From JAPXSY01 sp034003585 (GTDB lineage Bacteria; Verrucomicrobiota; Kiritimatiellia; RFP12; UBA1067), in assembly GCA_034003585.1 (NCBI GenBank), contig JAVEYH010000014.1, forward strand, positions 1 to 45,538: DNA of 45,538 bases, in the 5' to 3' direction. The stretch's first letter is position 1. Each line of letters begins with the position of its first letter. Positions 32,808 through 41,027 of the stretch are shown one piece after another. The notes below the pieces were generated by a model, which searched no databases, had not been told where the DNA came from, and saw only the letters and a program-made list of their open reading frames with translations. Made by a program: the position numbers and the translations under genes.

Positions 32808-32835
32808 TTGTTATAGTCCGGCATCCTGTTATATC
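32808..32835 (+). promoter_or_regulatory. Possible promoter of the beta-helix enzyme gene
   Basis: TTGTTA (32808-32813), 16 bp and TATATC (32830-32835). An alternative -10, TATAGT, lies at 32812-32817. Either gives a short leader containing TAAGGGGGA before ATG 32859. Confidence 0.4.
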
Positions 32836-32858
32836 AACATTCGGTAAGGGGGACGGAT

Positions 32859-35081
32859 ATGCGTAAGCCGGGGAAACACGGGTTGGCGATCGGGGTGATG
32901 GCGGTGATGACGGTTGCGGGGGTGCGGGCGCAAACGGTTCTCCATGTGGACGCGCAACGCGGTCAGGACACCCAGGACGGTAGCGCCGCCCGTCCGTTCG
33001 CGACCCTGAAGCGAGCCCAGACGGCGATCCGCGATCTCAAAACGAACAAGGCCTTCCCGGAGAAGGGCGTGACGGTCGAGGTCAGCGGCACGTTCGTCAT
33101 GCCCGGGGAGACGGTGGTTTTCGAGGCGTCGGACGGCGGGACCGGACCGGACGCGCCCGTGACCGTGCGGGCCGCGAAAGCGGGCGCGCTGTTCCTGGGC
33201 GGACGGCGGCTGCCGGCCGAAGGCTTCAGGACCGTTTCCGATGCGGCCGCGCTGGCGAGACTGCCGGAGTCGGTGCGCGGCAAGGTGGTGGTGTTCGACC
33301 TCAAGACAGCCGGCATCACCCGGCTCGCGCCCCTGCCGGACAAATTCAGCGGCTGGCGCGAAATGGAGATTTTCAGCAACGGCAAGGCGATGCGTCTCGC
33401 GCGCTGGCCCAACACGGGCTGGGCGGAGATCGCCAGGGTGATCGACCGGGGCGTCAAGCCGATAGACCGGACCACCGGCGAATGGGAGTTCGGCGTGCGC
33501 GGCGGCACGTTCGAGTACGTTGAGGACGCGCCCGCGCGCTGGGATGTCTCCAAGGGAATCTGGATGAACGGCTTCTGGTGCCACGACTGGGCCAACGAAA
33601 CCCTCCGCATCGGCGCGCTCGACAAAGAAAAAAAACAGATCACTTCGGCCGCGATCCACACGTACGGCATCGGCAACTCCTCCAAGTGGCATAAGGCCAA
33701 ACGGCGCTACTATGTCTTCAACCTGCTGGAGGAACTCGATGCGCCCGGAGAATGGTACGTGGACCGCGAGGCGTGCCTGCTCTACCTCTATCCGGCCGCC
33801 GGCGGCCTCGGGGAGATCGTGCTGACCGATCAGAAGCAACCCCTGTTCCGCCTGAACAAGGTGCGGCATGTGCGGCTGGACGGTCTGACTTTCCGTTACA
33901 GCACCGGTCTGGCCGTTTCCGTGAACGGGTGCGAGGAGGTGCGGCTGGAGAATCTGCGCGTCTCGGATATCACGCTGGACGGCATCCAGATCACGGGCGG
34001 ACGGGCCTGCGGCCTGAACCGGTGCGAGGTGTACGACGTGGGCGGAACCTGCGTCTCGGTTTCGGGCGGCGACCGCAAATCGCTGACCGCCTGCGGCCAT
34101 TTCGTCACCCACTGCCGCCTGCATCACAGCGGGCGGCTGCAACGCACGCAGGGCAAGTGCCTCAACTTCAGCGGCGTGGGGATCCGCGTCGCGCACAACC
34201 TGATCTATGACGCGCCGTACATCGCGGTGACCTACGGCGGCAACGAGAACCTCTTCGAATACAACGAGGTGCATTCGGCCATGATGGAAAGCGGGGACGG
34301 CGGCGGACTCTACACCGGGCGCCACTGGTGCTCGCAGGGGAACGTGATCCGTTATAACTATCTGCACCACTTCGGCCAGCCCGGCGTGGATTGGCAGCGG
34401 GCGCGGGGGCTGAACCCCGAGTACGAGCCGCTCAAGGAGTCCGTGATGGTCATGGGCGTCTATCTGGACGACTGCGACAGCGGCGACACGATCTGCGACA
34501 ACCTCTTCTACCGCACGGGCTGGGCCGCCTTCGTGGGCGGCGGGCGCTACAACACGGTCCGGAACAATCTGTTCATCGAGTGCACCTCCGCGCTGCACCT
34601 GGATGACCGCGGGCTCAAGCGCGCGCGTCCGGGCGAAGGCACGAAAGACGGGTGGGATTTGCTCGCCAAGCTGCAGGCGGTCAAGTGGCAGGAGTCCCCC
34701 TGGAAGGAGAAATACCCGCATCTGGTGAACATCATGGAGGATGAGCCCAAGCTGCCGCTGCACAACGTCTTCCGCGAGAATGTCGCGGTCAACTGCAAGC
34801 TCTTCCTGAACGCGCACAACTCGGTGCGCACCACCTCCGTGCACCGCCTGACGTTCGAGAACAACCTTTCGTTCGGGCCGGCCGACAAGCGCGATGTGGC
34901 GGCTTTCCCCCAGACCGACGAGGGCAAGCGCCGGGTGACGTTCCTGGAAACGCCGCCGCCCGATAGCTCCGAGCCGGACGCGGACGGGTTCCGGATTCAG
35001 GACAGCGCGGAATTCAAGCGCATGGCGCCTTGGTTCAAGCGCATCCCGCTGGAGCGGATCGGGCCGGAAAAGGGAAATTGA
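32859..35081 (+). CDS. Secreted right-handed beta-helix enzyme (GH141-like or polysaccharide lyase-like)
   Basis: This 740-residue protein has a signal peptide ending VRAQ. It then has the standard opening of large beta-helix enzymes (LHVDAQRGQDTQDGSAARPFATL), a beta-sandwich insert to about 300, and a long parallel beta-helix (about 320-640). The helix has repeats such as LDGLTFRYSTGLAV, NLRVSDITLDGIQITGG and GNVIRYNYLHHF. ESGDGGGLYTGR and VYLDDCDSGDTICDN contain clustered acidic residues typical of the active cleft in GH141 (fucosidase/xylanase) or related enzymes. I cannot decide between hydrolase and lyase. ATG 32859 has AAGGGGGA upstream. The downstream esterase suggests joint action on an acetylated glycan. 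Confidence 0.75.
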   Translation: MRKPGKHGLAIGVMAVMTVAGVRAQTVLHVDAQRGQDTQDGSAARPFATLKRAQTAIRDLKTNKAFPEKGVTVEVSGTFVMPGETVVFEASDGGTGPDAPVTVRAAKAGALFLGGRRLPAEGFRTVSDAAALARLPESVRGKVVVFDLKTAGITRLAPLPDKFSGWREMEIFSNGKAMRLARWPNTGWAEIARVIDRGVKPIDRTTGEWEFGVRGGTFEYVEDAPARWDVSKGIWMNGFWCHDWANETLRIGALDKEKKQITSAAIHTYGIGNSSKWHKAKRRYYVFNLLEELDAPGEWYVDREACLLYLYPAAGGLGEIVLTDQKQPLFRLNKVRHVRLDGLTFRYSTGLAVSVNGCEEVRLENLRVSDITLDGIQITGGRACGLNRCEVYDVGGTCVSVSGGDRKSLTACGHFVTHCRLHHSGRLQRTQGKCLNFSGVGIRVAHNLIYDAPYIAVTYGGNENLFEYNEVHSAMMESGDGGGLYTGRHWCSQGNVIRYNYLHHFGQPGVDWQRARGLNPEYEPLKESVMVMGVYLDDCDSGDTICDNLFYRTGWAAFVGGGRYNTVRNNLFIECTSALHLDDRGLKRARPGEGTKDGWDLLAKLQAVKWQESPWKEKYPHLVNIMEDEPKLPLHNVFRENVAVNCKLFLNAHNSVRTTSVHRLTFENNLSFGPADKRDVAAFPQTDEGKRRVTFLETPPPDSSEPDADGFRIQDSAEFKRMAPWFKRIPLERIGPEKGN

Positions 35082-35119
35082 TTGAGGCCGCGCGCCGCAA
35101 CAAACGGCGCCAGGGCATG

Positions 35120-35154
35120 GGTTTGCAGCGGGACGCGGGGGTGTCCCGCAAACC
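35120..35154 (+). other. Hairpin between the beta-helix gene and the third acetylesterase
   Basis: GGTTTGC-AGC-GGGAC pairs with GTCCC-GCAAACC around a GC-rich loop, with a 3-nt bulge. There is no T run, so it may set the relative expression or stability of the two coding regions rather than end transcription. Confidence 0.45.
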
Positions 35155-35175
35155 ACACAAAAGGAGAGGGACAGG

Positions 35176-36714
35176 ATGAAGATGATGCGGAGGATGGGGT
35201 GGGCCGGCGCGGTGCTGCTGGCCTGTTCGGTTCAGGTTCAGGCTGCGGTCCGGATGCCGAAGATTTTCGGAAACGGCATGGTCTTGCAGCAGCAGGCCGT
35301 GGTGCCGGTTTGGGGATGGGCCGCGCCGGGGGAGCGGGTGACCGTCGCCTTCGCCGGGCAGAGCAAGGAGACCGTGACCAAAGCCGACGGCACGTGGTCG
35401 CTGAAACTCGACGCGCTCCAGGCTTCGGCCGAACCGGCCCGGCTGGAAGTGCGGGGCGCGAACACGCTGACTTTCACAGATGTGGTGGTGGGCGAGGTGT
35501 GGTTCTGTTCCGGCCAGTCGAACATGCAGTGGTCGATGCGCGCCGTGGACGATGCGGAAAAGGAGATGGCTGCGGCCAACCTGCCGCTGATCCGCCATTT
35601 CAAAGCGCCCCAGCGGATTTCGGGGCTGCCACTGGATGACGTGCAGGCCGTCTGGGAAAAGACCACCCCCGGGGGGATCGGCGACGAGTCGGCGGTGGCC
35701 TTTCTGTTCGGGCGCCGCCTGCATCAGGCGCTCAACGTGCCCGTCGGGCTGATCAACTGCTCCTGGGGCGGCACGCGGATTGAGCCCTGGACCCCGCTCT
35801 GCGGATTCGAGGGCATCCCCGCGTTGGAGGGGATTCTCCGGGACGTGCGGAAACGGATGGAGCAGATCAATCCCGGCTCGGCGGCGTACAAAGCCGTGCA
35901 CCAGGCTTATTTCACCCGGCTGCAGCAGTGGATCGCGGAGGGTGGGAAGCGGCTCGCCGCGGATCAGGCGGTGACTGCCATGCCGGAATACCCGTCGGTG
36001 TTCACGTTCCGGAACCAGGAGCCCACGGTCCTGTTCAACGGCATGGTTGCCGGGCTGGTGCCCTACGCGATCCGCGGGGCGATCTGGTATCAGGGTTGCT
36101 CGAACAACGGCGAAGGCATGCTCTATCTGGAGAAGACCAAGGCGCTCGTCAAAGGCTGGCGCCAGGTATGGGGGCAGGGTGATTTCCCGTACTACCTCGT
36201 GCAGCTCGCGCCGTACACGTACGGCGGGAATCCCGAGAACCTGCCCGGCATCTGGGAGGCCCAGGCGGCCGTGCCCGCAGCGATCCCCAATACCGGCTAC
36301 ACCGTGATCAACGACATCGGAAACATCCGCGACATCCATCCGCGCAACAAGCAGGATGTCGGCCTGCGCCTCGCCAATCAGGCGCTCAACCGCACCTACG
36401 GGCGCAGTGAAATCGCCTGGGCCGGTCCGGTTTACCGCTCCTTCACCGTCGAGGGCCAGACCCTGCGCGTCACCTTCGACCACGCCGAGGGACTCAAGAC
36501 CCGCGACGGCCAGCCGCCGACCTGGTTCGAGGTGTGCGGGGAAGACGGCCGGTTCGTCAAGGCCGACGCCAAGATCGACGGCGCGAGCGTGATCCTTTCG
36601 TCGCCGTCCGTCTCCACGCCGAAAGCCATGCGGTTCGCGTGGAACCAGATCGCCGAGCCGAATCTGGTGAACGGCATCGGGCTGCCCGCCGGGGCGTTCC
36701 GCTGCGGCAAGTGA
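35176..36714 (+). CDS. Sialate O-acetylesterase-type SGNH esterase (copy 3)
   Basis: This 512-residue protein has a signal peptide ending VQA-AV, then MPKIFGNGMVLQQQAVVPVWG as the family opening, and a beta-sandwich. The SGNH domain has CSGQSNM (catalytic Ser near residue 115), the middle WYQGCSNN and the Asp/His segment DIGNIRDIHPRNKQDVGLRLANQAL. NCSWGGTRIEPW supplies the Gly and Asn oxyanion region. It is a canonical member with no inserted domain. It removes O-acetyl groups from glycans in the periplasm or outside. Start: ATG with AAAGGAGAGG upstream. A strong hairpin follows the stop. Confidence 0.92.
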   Translation: MKMMRRMGWAGAVLLACSVQVQAAVRMPKIFGNGMVLQQQAVVPVWGWAAPGERVTVAFAGQSKETVTKADGTWSLKLDALQASAEPARLEVRGANTLTFTDVVVGEVWFCSGQSNMQWSMRAVDDAEKEMAAANLPLIRHFKAPQRISGLPLDDVQAVWEKTTPGGIGDESAVAFLFGRRLHQALNVPVGLINCSWGGTRIEPWTPLCGFEGIPALEGILRDVRKRMEQINPGSAAYKAVHQAYFTRLQQWIAEGGKRLAADQAVTAMPEYPSVFTFRNQEPTVLFNGMVAGLVPYAIRGAIWYQGCSNNGEGMLYLEKTKALVKGWRQVWGQGDFPYYLVQLAPYTYGGNPENLPGIWEAQAAVPAAIPNTGYTVINDIGNIRDIHPRNKQDVGLRLANQALNRTYGRSEIAWAGPVYRSFTVEGQTLRVTFDHAEGLKTRDGQPPTWFEVCGEDGRFVKADAKIDGASVILSSPSVSTPKAMRFAWNQIAEPNLVNGIGLPAGAFRCGK

Positions 36715-36723
36715 CCCGCATTC

Positions 36724-36759
36724 CGGACCCCGGCCGCGGCTTGCCGCGGCCCGGGTCCG
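36724..36759. terminator. Bidirectional hairpin between the esterase gene and pyrE
   Basis: A 16-bp stem with a single C-C mismatch (CGGACCCCGGCCGCGG against CCGCGGCCCGGGTCCG) and a 4-nt loop CTTG lies between two convergent genes. No T run follows, but position and stability suit a shared transcript end. Confidence 0.6.
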
Positions 36760-36762
36760 CCC

Positions 36763-37335
36763 TCACGAACCCGGATGCACGAACGGCTCGTGCCGCGCGC
36801 AGAGCGGGCAGGCCGCAGGTTCCCACACCTCCGGCGCCATCCGCAGCAGCGGGAAGGCCGGATACGCGAATGCGGCCTGGCCCGCGCTGCGGTCCACCAG
36901 CACCAGCACGGCTACCACTTCCGCACCGGCGGCCTTCACCAGGTCGATGGTTTCCTGGACGCGCCCGCCGCGGGTGATCACGTCTTCCGCGACCACATAG
37001 CGCTCCCCCGGTTTGAGCGTGAAGCGCCGCATCACCAGCGCGCCGTCCTGCTTCTCCGCGAACAGGCACTTCACATCCAGCGCGCGCGCCACCTCATGGC
37101 CCACCAGAATGCCGCCCAGCGCGGGCGAGATCACGCCGTCCACCCCGTCCAGCGCCATCGCGGCGCGGGCGCGCGCCGTCAGCTCTTCGCACAGCCGTCC
37201 GGCCACCCGCGGGTAGCGGAGCACGTTGGCGCATTGGAAAAAGCGGTTGCTGTGCAGGCCCGACCGCAATTCAAAGTGGCCGCTCAGCAGCGCGCCCGTC
37301 TCTTCCAGCGTTTTCAGAATCTCCTTATCCGTCAT
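36763..37335 (-). CDS. pyrE: Orotate phosphoribosyltransferase
   Basis: This 190-residue enzyme makes orotidine monophosphate from orotate and PRPP. It shows the N-terminal EETGALLSGHFELRSGLHS typical of PyrE, the catalytic-loop region, and the PRPP-binding motif VVAEDVITRGGRVQET. The C-terminal end CPLCARHEP has a small Cys pair of the kind seen in some long PyrE proteins. The start at 37335 overlaps the end of the ABC ATPase gene by 11 bp, so this housekeeping gene is the last of the TPR-ExbB-ExbD operon. Confidence 0.94.
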   Translation of the reverse strand: MTDKEILKTLEETGALLSGHFELRSGLHSNRFFQCANVLRYPRVAGRLCEELTARARAAMALDGVDGVISPALGGILVGHEVARALDVKCLFAEKQDGALVMRRFTLKPGERYVVAEDVITRGGRVQETIDLVKAAGAEVVAVLVLVDRSAGQAAFAYPAFPLLRMAPEVWEPAACPLCARHEPFVHPGS

Positions 37336-38020
37336 GTCCGGTTTCCTCTCTCACGGTTCCGTTTTCCAGTTTCACACGCCGCCCCATGCGTTGCGCGCAC
37401 AGCTCCGAGTGCGTGACCACGATCAGCGTGGCGCGCCGCTCGGCATTCAGCTCCAACAGCAGTCCGATGAGTGCAGCGGCGGTCCTCTGATCCAGCGCGC
37501 CGGTCGGTTCGTCCGCCAGCACCAGCCCCGGGTCCATGATCAGCGCCCGCGCCACCGCCACCCGCTGGCGTTCGCCGCCCGAGAGCTGCCCGGGGAAATG
37601 GCGCATCCGGTCACCCAGACCGACCCGTTCCAGCAGGTGTTCCGCACGCTCCCGCGCGGTCGGGTCCGCTCCGGACCAGGCGGGCACGAGCACATTCTCG
37701 AGCGCGGTCAGTTGCGGCAGCAGATGGTGGTTCTGGAACACGAACCCCACCTCCCGGTTGCGGTACCGCAGCCGCGCCGGCTCGTCGAGCGTGTCCAGCC
37801 GCCGGCCGTTCACCCGGATCTCGCCCGCGTCCGGCGTGTCCAGCGCGCCGATCAGATGGAGCAGCGTGGTCTTGCCGGAGCCGGAGGGGCCGGTCACGGC
37901 CACGCTCCCGCCCGCCGCGACCGCCAGGTCCGCGCCGCGCAACACCTCGACCGGCACCGCGCCCGGCGGACGGAAGGTCCGCACCACACCCGTCACCCGC
38001 ACATCCGCGCCGTCACTCAT
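37325..38020 (-). CDS. LolD/MacB-type ABC transporter ATPase without an adjacent permease
   Basis: This 231-residue ATPase has Walker A GPSGSGKTT, the Q-loop VFQNHHLLPQLTALENV typical of the MacB/LolD/FtsE branch, the signature LSGGERQR, Walker B LVLADEPTGALD, and the switch His in VVTHSE. Members of this branch drive lipoprotein release or mechanotransmission across the periplasm rather than classic import. No permease gene lies on either side. It overlaps the PQQ-propeller gene by 8 bp and pyrE by 11 bp. In this operon it may power the envelope machine formed by the neighbouring membrane proteins; that is inference. Confidence 0.9.
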   Translation of the reverse strand: MSDGADVRVTGVVRTFRPPGAVPVEVLRGADLAVAAGGSVAVTGPSGSGKTTLLHLIGALDTPDAGEIRVNGRRLDTLDEPARLRYRNREVGFVFQNHHLLPQLTALENVLVPAWSGADPTARERAEHLLERVGLGDRMRHFPGQLSGGERQRVAVARALIMDPGLVLADEPTGALDQRTAAALIGLLLELNAERRATLIVVTHSELCAQRMGRRVKLENGTVREETGHDG

Positions 38021-39161
38021 GCGCCTCCCCTTTCACGCAGACGAGCATCCCGTCCGCCACACAGGCTGCCGTCGTGCCATCGCGCACAGCCAGACCGTGC
38101 GCCTCGTCGCCCAAAGCCACGCGCCAAGGCGTGGTGCCGGGCGCCTCCGCAATGTGCAGTGCGCCGCCCGACAGGATGAAGAGCCGGTCGCCGCAGGCGG
38201 CCAGATCACGGATCGCCCGGTCGAACCGGTATTCTCCGGCCGGTGCGAGCGCCGCGCCCCGCAGGCGCCACAGCGAGACCGCGCCCTCTTCGCTGCCCAT
38301 CGCGATCAACCCGTCCCCAGTCCGGACCGGTTTCAGAAACGCCTCGCTCTCCGAGATCCGCACCCGCGCCTCGCACGCGAAGGTCAGCGTGTTCGCCACC
38401 ACCAGGTGTCCCTGCCGCGTGCCCGCCGCCAGCCGCCCGTCCGGCAGCGCGAGCAGGCCGCCGGCCATCTGATCCTCCGCGCCGACCGGGATCGACCCCT
38501 TGCGTCTCCCGTCCGCGGCATCGAACACATGGATGGCACCGTCGCAATTTCCGTAGGCGATCCCGAACGGTCCGGCGGCCGGTTCTCCGTCGCACCGGTT
38601 GGTCGGTTCACTCTGCCAGAGGGTCCGGCCATCGCGGGCGCGAAGACAGAAGAGCCGCCCGTCCGACTGCGACACCAGACGCACCGCCGCATCCCCGCCG
38701 GCCTCGGCACCGGGAAGCGGCGGATGCTGGAAACGCGCGTCGAGCGTCACGGACCAGAGCGTGCGGCCGCTCTCCGCGTCCAGCGCCAGGACCCCGCCGC
38801 GGGTGGAGGCCGCGAGCACCCGACGGTCGAGCGCCGTGGCCGAGGCTTCGAACGGCTGGTTGGAAAAAGCGACCCGCCACACTTGTTTCCCGGTGTCGGA
38901 GAAGCGGGCCACCCCGCCCGCATCATCCGTCACGATCCAGCCTTCCGCGCTTAGCGGGGACGGCGCGTTGGCGTGTGCCGGGAGCGCCGCGCGCCACGCC
39001 ACACGCCAGGCGGTCCGGTTTGCCGGTGCCGCAAAGGACGCGCGCTGAACCTCCCGGGGCGGCCACGCGAACCGCCATGCGGCGAAGGCCGCCGCGACAG
39101 CGGCGGTTCCGCACACGGCAACCAAGAGTCGGCGCAAGACCGGACGGCGCGGGAGCCTCAT
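38013..39161 (-). CDS. Membrane-anchored PQQ-type beta-propeller protein
   Basis: This 382-residue protein has an N-terminal signal anchor (LRRLLVAVCGTAAVAAAFAAW) and then a periplasmic propeller with PQQ-like repeats. Examples are VARFSDTGKQVWRVAF, LALDAESGRTLWSVTL, FCLRARDGRTLWQSE and IHVFDAADGRRKGSI. There is no quinoprotein active site, so it is a structural propeller like BamB. ATG 39161 overlaps the stop of the previous gene as ATGA. Operon neighbours suggest a scaffold in an envelope complex. Confidence 0.85.
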   Translation of the reverse strand: MRLPRRPVLRRLLVAVCGTAAVAAAFAAWRFAWPPREVQRASFAAPANRTAWRVAWRAALPAHANAPSPLSAEGWIVTDDAGGVARFSDTGKQVWRVAFSNQPFEASATALDRRVLAASTRGGVLALDAESGRTLWSVTLDARFQHPPLPGAEAGGDAAVRLVSQSDGRLFCLRARDGRTLWQSEPTNRCDGEPAAGPFGIAYGNCDGAIHVFDAADGRRKGSIPVGAEDQMAGGLLALPDGRLAAGTRQGHLVVANTLTFACEARVRISESEAFLKPVRTGDGLIAMGSEEGAVSLWRLRGAALAPAGEYRFDRAIRDLAACGDRLFILSGGALHIAEAPGTTPWRVALGDEAHGLAVRDGTTAACVADGMLVCVKGEAHE

Positions 39162-39877
39162 GGCGTTCGTCTCCAGAAAATCTCCACGACCCCGCGCGCG
39201 GCGCCGCGGGCGCGCCCGCGCGCGAGCGCCCGTTCCAGCGCGGCGGTGGAGGGCGTGTGCGGCGGGAAGACCAGCACATGCGCGACACGCCCGTCCGTGT
39301 CGGTTTCCACATAAAAGCGGCCTTGCCCCTCGTTCACGGTCAGAATCCCATCCGGCACGTCGACCTCCCATCCCGCCGCGCGCAAAGCGGCGTCCGGCAT
39401 GACCCGCATGCCTTCCGGCAGCGGCGCGGGCGCACGGGGCGCGTAGGTTGCGGCCGCCCCCGGCGCGAGCAGCGCCGGCGGCAGGACCGCGGGCGGGTCG
39501 ACCTCGAGGGGTTGCCACTCGCCCGGATACCGCGCGCCCTGTTCGAGCAGAACGGGCGGCGGCAACGCATCGGTCAGCGCCGAGAGCCCGAATTCCACGC
39601 CGGCGTCATCCTTGCCGATCACACCGCCGAGCGTCCACCCCATGACGGTCTTACGGAAAGCCTCCGCGGCATACGCGGGGTCCATCACGGCATACGCCGC
39701 GTGCGCGTCGGGAAGGGGCGCGAAACTGCGCGGCGCATAGAAGACCGCTTCCGGGGGAAGTTGGAACCAAAGAAGGGAGAAGACCCCCAGCACCAGACAC
39801 GCCTGCCACCAGAAGAGGACCGGCCGGTGCGCGATGCGGGCCCGGAAACGGGGAACACTCTGGACGCACTCTGGCAT
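39158..39877 (-). CDS. TonB-like single-pass membrane protein
   Basis: This 239-residue protein has a short cytoplasmic N-terminus and one membrane helix at about 20-40 (VLFWWQACLVLGVFSLLWFQL). A Pro-rich periplasmic linker at about 104-155 follows (LPPPVLL, DPPAVLPPALLAPG). The C-terminal domain (RFYVETDTDGRVAHVLVF, then STAALERAL and GVVEIFW) resembles the TonB C-terminal fold G-x-(V/F)-x-V-x-x-D-x-D-G-x-V. The layout and the place right after an ExbD gene support a TonB-like role. The similarity is weak and I see no second supporting motif. The start at 39877 leaves 4 bp after the ExbD stop. Confidence 0.6.
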   Translation of the reverse strand: MPECVQSVPRFRARIAHRPVLFWWQACLVLGVFSLLWFQLPPEAVFYAPRSFAPLPDAHAAYAVMDPAYAAEAFRKTVMGWTLGGVIGKDDAGVEFGLSALTDALPPPVLLEQGARYPGEWQPLEVDPPAVLPPALLAPGAAATYAPRAPAPLPEGMRVMPDAALRAAGWEVDVPDGILTVNEGQGRFYVETDTDGRVAHVLVFPPHTPSTAALERALARGRARGAARGVVEIFWRRTP

Positions 39878-39881
39878 GCCG

Positions 39882-40397
39882 TCACTCCCGCTCCGGTCCG
39901 CGTTCCGGTTTTTCCGCCACCAGCACGCGCTGCGCGCCGGCCTTGCGGGCCGTCTGGACGAAGCGCATGATTTCACCGTGCGGCACCCGTTTGTCCGCCA
40001 GCAGCACCAGTTCGCGCTGCACGCTCAGGGTCATGCGGTCCTGCAGCCGCCCGGCCAGCAGAAGCCGTTGTTCCGGATCCTGCGCCACGTAGCGGTCATC
40101 ATCGAAAAAAATGAGGGTTTCCTCGCCCGCGGGCAGATCACCGCGCGTCACCTGCAGCATCAGGGCGGTCAGCCGGGCGCGCGACCCTTCGCGCAACGGC
40201 GCGGTCGGCAGATCAAAGGCGACGCCCGGCGTGACCGCCAGACGTCCGTGCAGGAGCGCCAGCAGGAGCGCCAGCAAGAGCGCCGTCACCCACGGCACGG
40301 TTGACAGCAGAGCCTGCGCCCAAGGGCCGCCGAAGCGAAAGACCGTCCGGTGGCGTCGGACTTGTCGGCTCCAGCTCTCTCGTTTTTCGCTAACCAT
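39882..40397 (-). CDS. ExbD/TolR-like protein lacking the membrane Asp
   Basis: This 171-residue protein has one N-terminal membrane helix at about 33-49 and an ExbD-type periplasmic domain ending LVLLADKRVPHGEIMRFVQTARKAGAQRVLVAE, which matches the conserved ExbD C-terminus. In E. coli the helix begins TPFIDVMLVLL, where Asp25 carries protons. Here the aligned segment is VPWVTALLLAL with Thr38 at that place, and the helix has no charged residue at all. The pair with the upstream ExbB-like gene is therefore unlikely to be a normal proton motor. The start at 40397 lies 9 bp after the ExbB-like stop. Confidence 0.82.
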   Translation of the reverse strand: MVSEKRESWSRQVRRHRTVFRFGGPWAQALLSTVPWVTALLLALLLALLHGRLAVTPGVAFDLPTAPLREGSRARLTALMLQVTRGDLPAGEETLIFFDDDRYVAQDPEQRLLLAGRLQDRMTLSVQRELVLLADKRVPHGEIMRFVQTARKAGAQRVLVAEKPERGPERE

Positions 40398-40406
40398 ACG
40401 CAGCCT

Positions 40407-41027
40407 TTATGATACCGGGGACCGGTCCTGATGGGTGAGGTACGCCACGATTTCCGAGGCCGAGGCCTCCATGTCCAGCACGATGCGTTCGATACGCACC
40501 ATCAGCAAGGCATACATCACGTGACATGTCGCGGCCACGAGCACACCCGCCGCCGCCGCGACCAGCGCCTGCATCAGACTCTGCGAAAGATCCAGGCTCT
40601 GGATCACCGGGGCCTGCTCCGTCAGCGTCAGCAGCAGCCGGATGCCGCCCAGAATCGCGGCGAACAGTCCCAGCAGCGGGGCGATCTGGCAGGTGACCGC
40701 CAGCGAGGCCAGGCGCCGTTCCAGACGCGAGATCTCGGCGCGCCCCGTGTTGTCCACCGCCTCGCGGATGGCCTCGGGCGTGCCCTGGCTGTGGCGGATC
40801 GCGGTCCAGACCACCGCCGCGACCGGGCCGGGCGTCTCGTCGCAGATCATCATCGCCTCGTCACGGTTGCCGTTGTCGAGCACATTGCAGACCCCTTTCA
40901 GGAAATCGCCGTAATCGATCTGCGCGCGCCGCAGATTCAGCATCCGTTCGAAAAACACCGCCACGGCGGCCACGCCCAAGAGGACGATCAGCCAGAATAC
41001 CGCTCCGCCTTGCATCAGGATGGTCAT
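40407..41027 (-). CDS. ExbB/TolQ-like protein lacking proton-path residues
   Basis: This 206-residue protein has three membrane helices: about 8-26, about 107-134 and about 150-176. It aligns well with ExbB/TolQ/MotA in IAPLLGLFAAILGG and in ALVAAAAGVLVAA. In E. coli ExbB the proton path uses Thr148 (GLFGTV), Glu176 (AEAL) and Thr181 (LLATA). The aligned residues here are Ala124, Gln153 and Ala158. The fold and assembly surface seem kept while the ion path is lost. ATG 41027 overlaps the TPR gene stop as ATGA. Confidence 0.88.
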   Translation of the reverse strand: MTILMQGGAVFWLIVLLGVAAVAVFFERMLNLRRAQIDYGDFLKGVCNVLDNGNRDEAMMICDETPGPVAAVVWTAIRHSQGTPEAIREAVDNTGRAEISRLERRLASLAVTCQIAPLLGLFAAILGGIRLLLTLTEQAPVIQSLDLSQSLMQALVAAAAGVLVAATCHVMYALLMVRIERIVLDMEASASEIVAYLTHQDRSPVS

